Shown in pieces: positions 63,816 to 64,000 of a stretch of DNA of 64,000 bases. Both the position numbers and the translations under genes were made by a program. The notes under the pieces are model-generated. The model had not been told where the DNA came from. It worked only from the letters and a program-made list of their open reading frames with translations, and did no database searches. How positions within the stretch are numbered: position 1 is the stretch's first letter; each line of letters begins with the position of its first letter. The stretch spans positions 14,958,164 to 15,022,163 of the forward strand of contig NC_060906.1 in the NCBI RefSeq assembly GCF_014805685.1, given 5' to 3'. Origin of the DNA: Silurus meridionalis (Eukaryota > Chordata > Actinopteri > Siluriformes > Siluridae).

Positions 63816-64000
63816 ATAGTATAGTAAAGAATAGTATAATATGGTATAGTATATTAAAGTATAGAACAGTGTAGTATAGTATAGTATAGTATAGAATAGT
63901 ATAGTATAGAATAGTATAAAATGGTATAGTATTTAAAAGTATAGTATAGTATAGACTATACTGTACTATAATATACCATATAATACTATACTATACTGTA
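63816..64000. repeat. Second (TATAG)n array ending in an inverted CTATA stretch
   Basis: The same pentamer as 62341-62937. From about 63953 the strand switches: 'agtatagactatactgtact' is followed by 'atactatactatactgta', so the end of the window is a large imperfect palindrome. The array probably continues beyond 64000. Confidence 0.95.

Overview
The window is vertebrate genomic DNA: spliced genes with GT-AG introns, AATAAA signals, long AT, GT and CT microsatellites and a dense load of Tc1/mariner, hAT, RTE-like and L2/CR1-like repeats. Gene content and repeat families point to a teleost fish. The tRNA-derived SINEs ending in 'tctgccaaatgctgtaaatgta' resemble those common in catfishes and other ostariophysans. 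That is an inference from recognition, not a search.

Six protein-coding genes can be assembled exon by exon, left to right: the last two exons of FERMT1/kindlin-1 (+); complete TRMT6 (+, 11 coding exons, 461 aa), the non-catalytic subunit of the tRNA m1A58 methyltransferase; complete CHGB/chromogranin B (-, 5 exons, 605 aa), which carries a striking 29-residue tandem repeat; complete GPCPD1 (+, 19 coding exons, 669 aa), a glycerophosphocholine phosphodiesterase; NAPB/beta-SNAP (+, 11 exons, 295 aa expected) with a one-base frameshift in exon 8; and complete GZF1 (-, 6 coding exons, 785 aa), a BTB protein with ten C2H2 fingers. TRMT6/CHGB and NAPB/GZF1 are tail-to-tail pairs. In human, FERMT1, TRMT6, CHGB and GPCPD1 lie together at 20p12.3, while NAPB and GZF1 lie together at 20p11.21, so the fish locus joins two blocks. 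The genes do not form one pathway. CHGB (dense-core granule cargo) and NAPB (SNARE disassembly) both belong to regulated secretion.

About 17 kb between CHGB and GPCPD1 (17.0-33.9 kb) holds no gene I can support. It contains several decayed Tc1-like transposons (one nested in another), an RTE-like LINE end, a hAT element with a perfect 8-bp target duplication, L2-like LINE tails, a 340-bp CT microsatellite and a good CTCF-like motif near the GPCPD1 promoter. The last 1.7 kb consists of two (TATAG)n satellite-like arrays around an 880-bp segment with a hexanucleotide array, ending in an inverted CTATA stretch.

I found no undescribed molecular system. The most interesting features are the recently expanded multi-copy peptide array in CHGB, its GC-AG intron, the NAPB frameshift, and several transposon insertions whose target duplications can be read directly.
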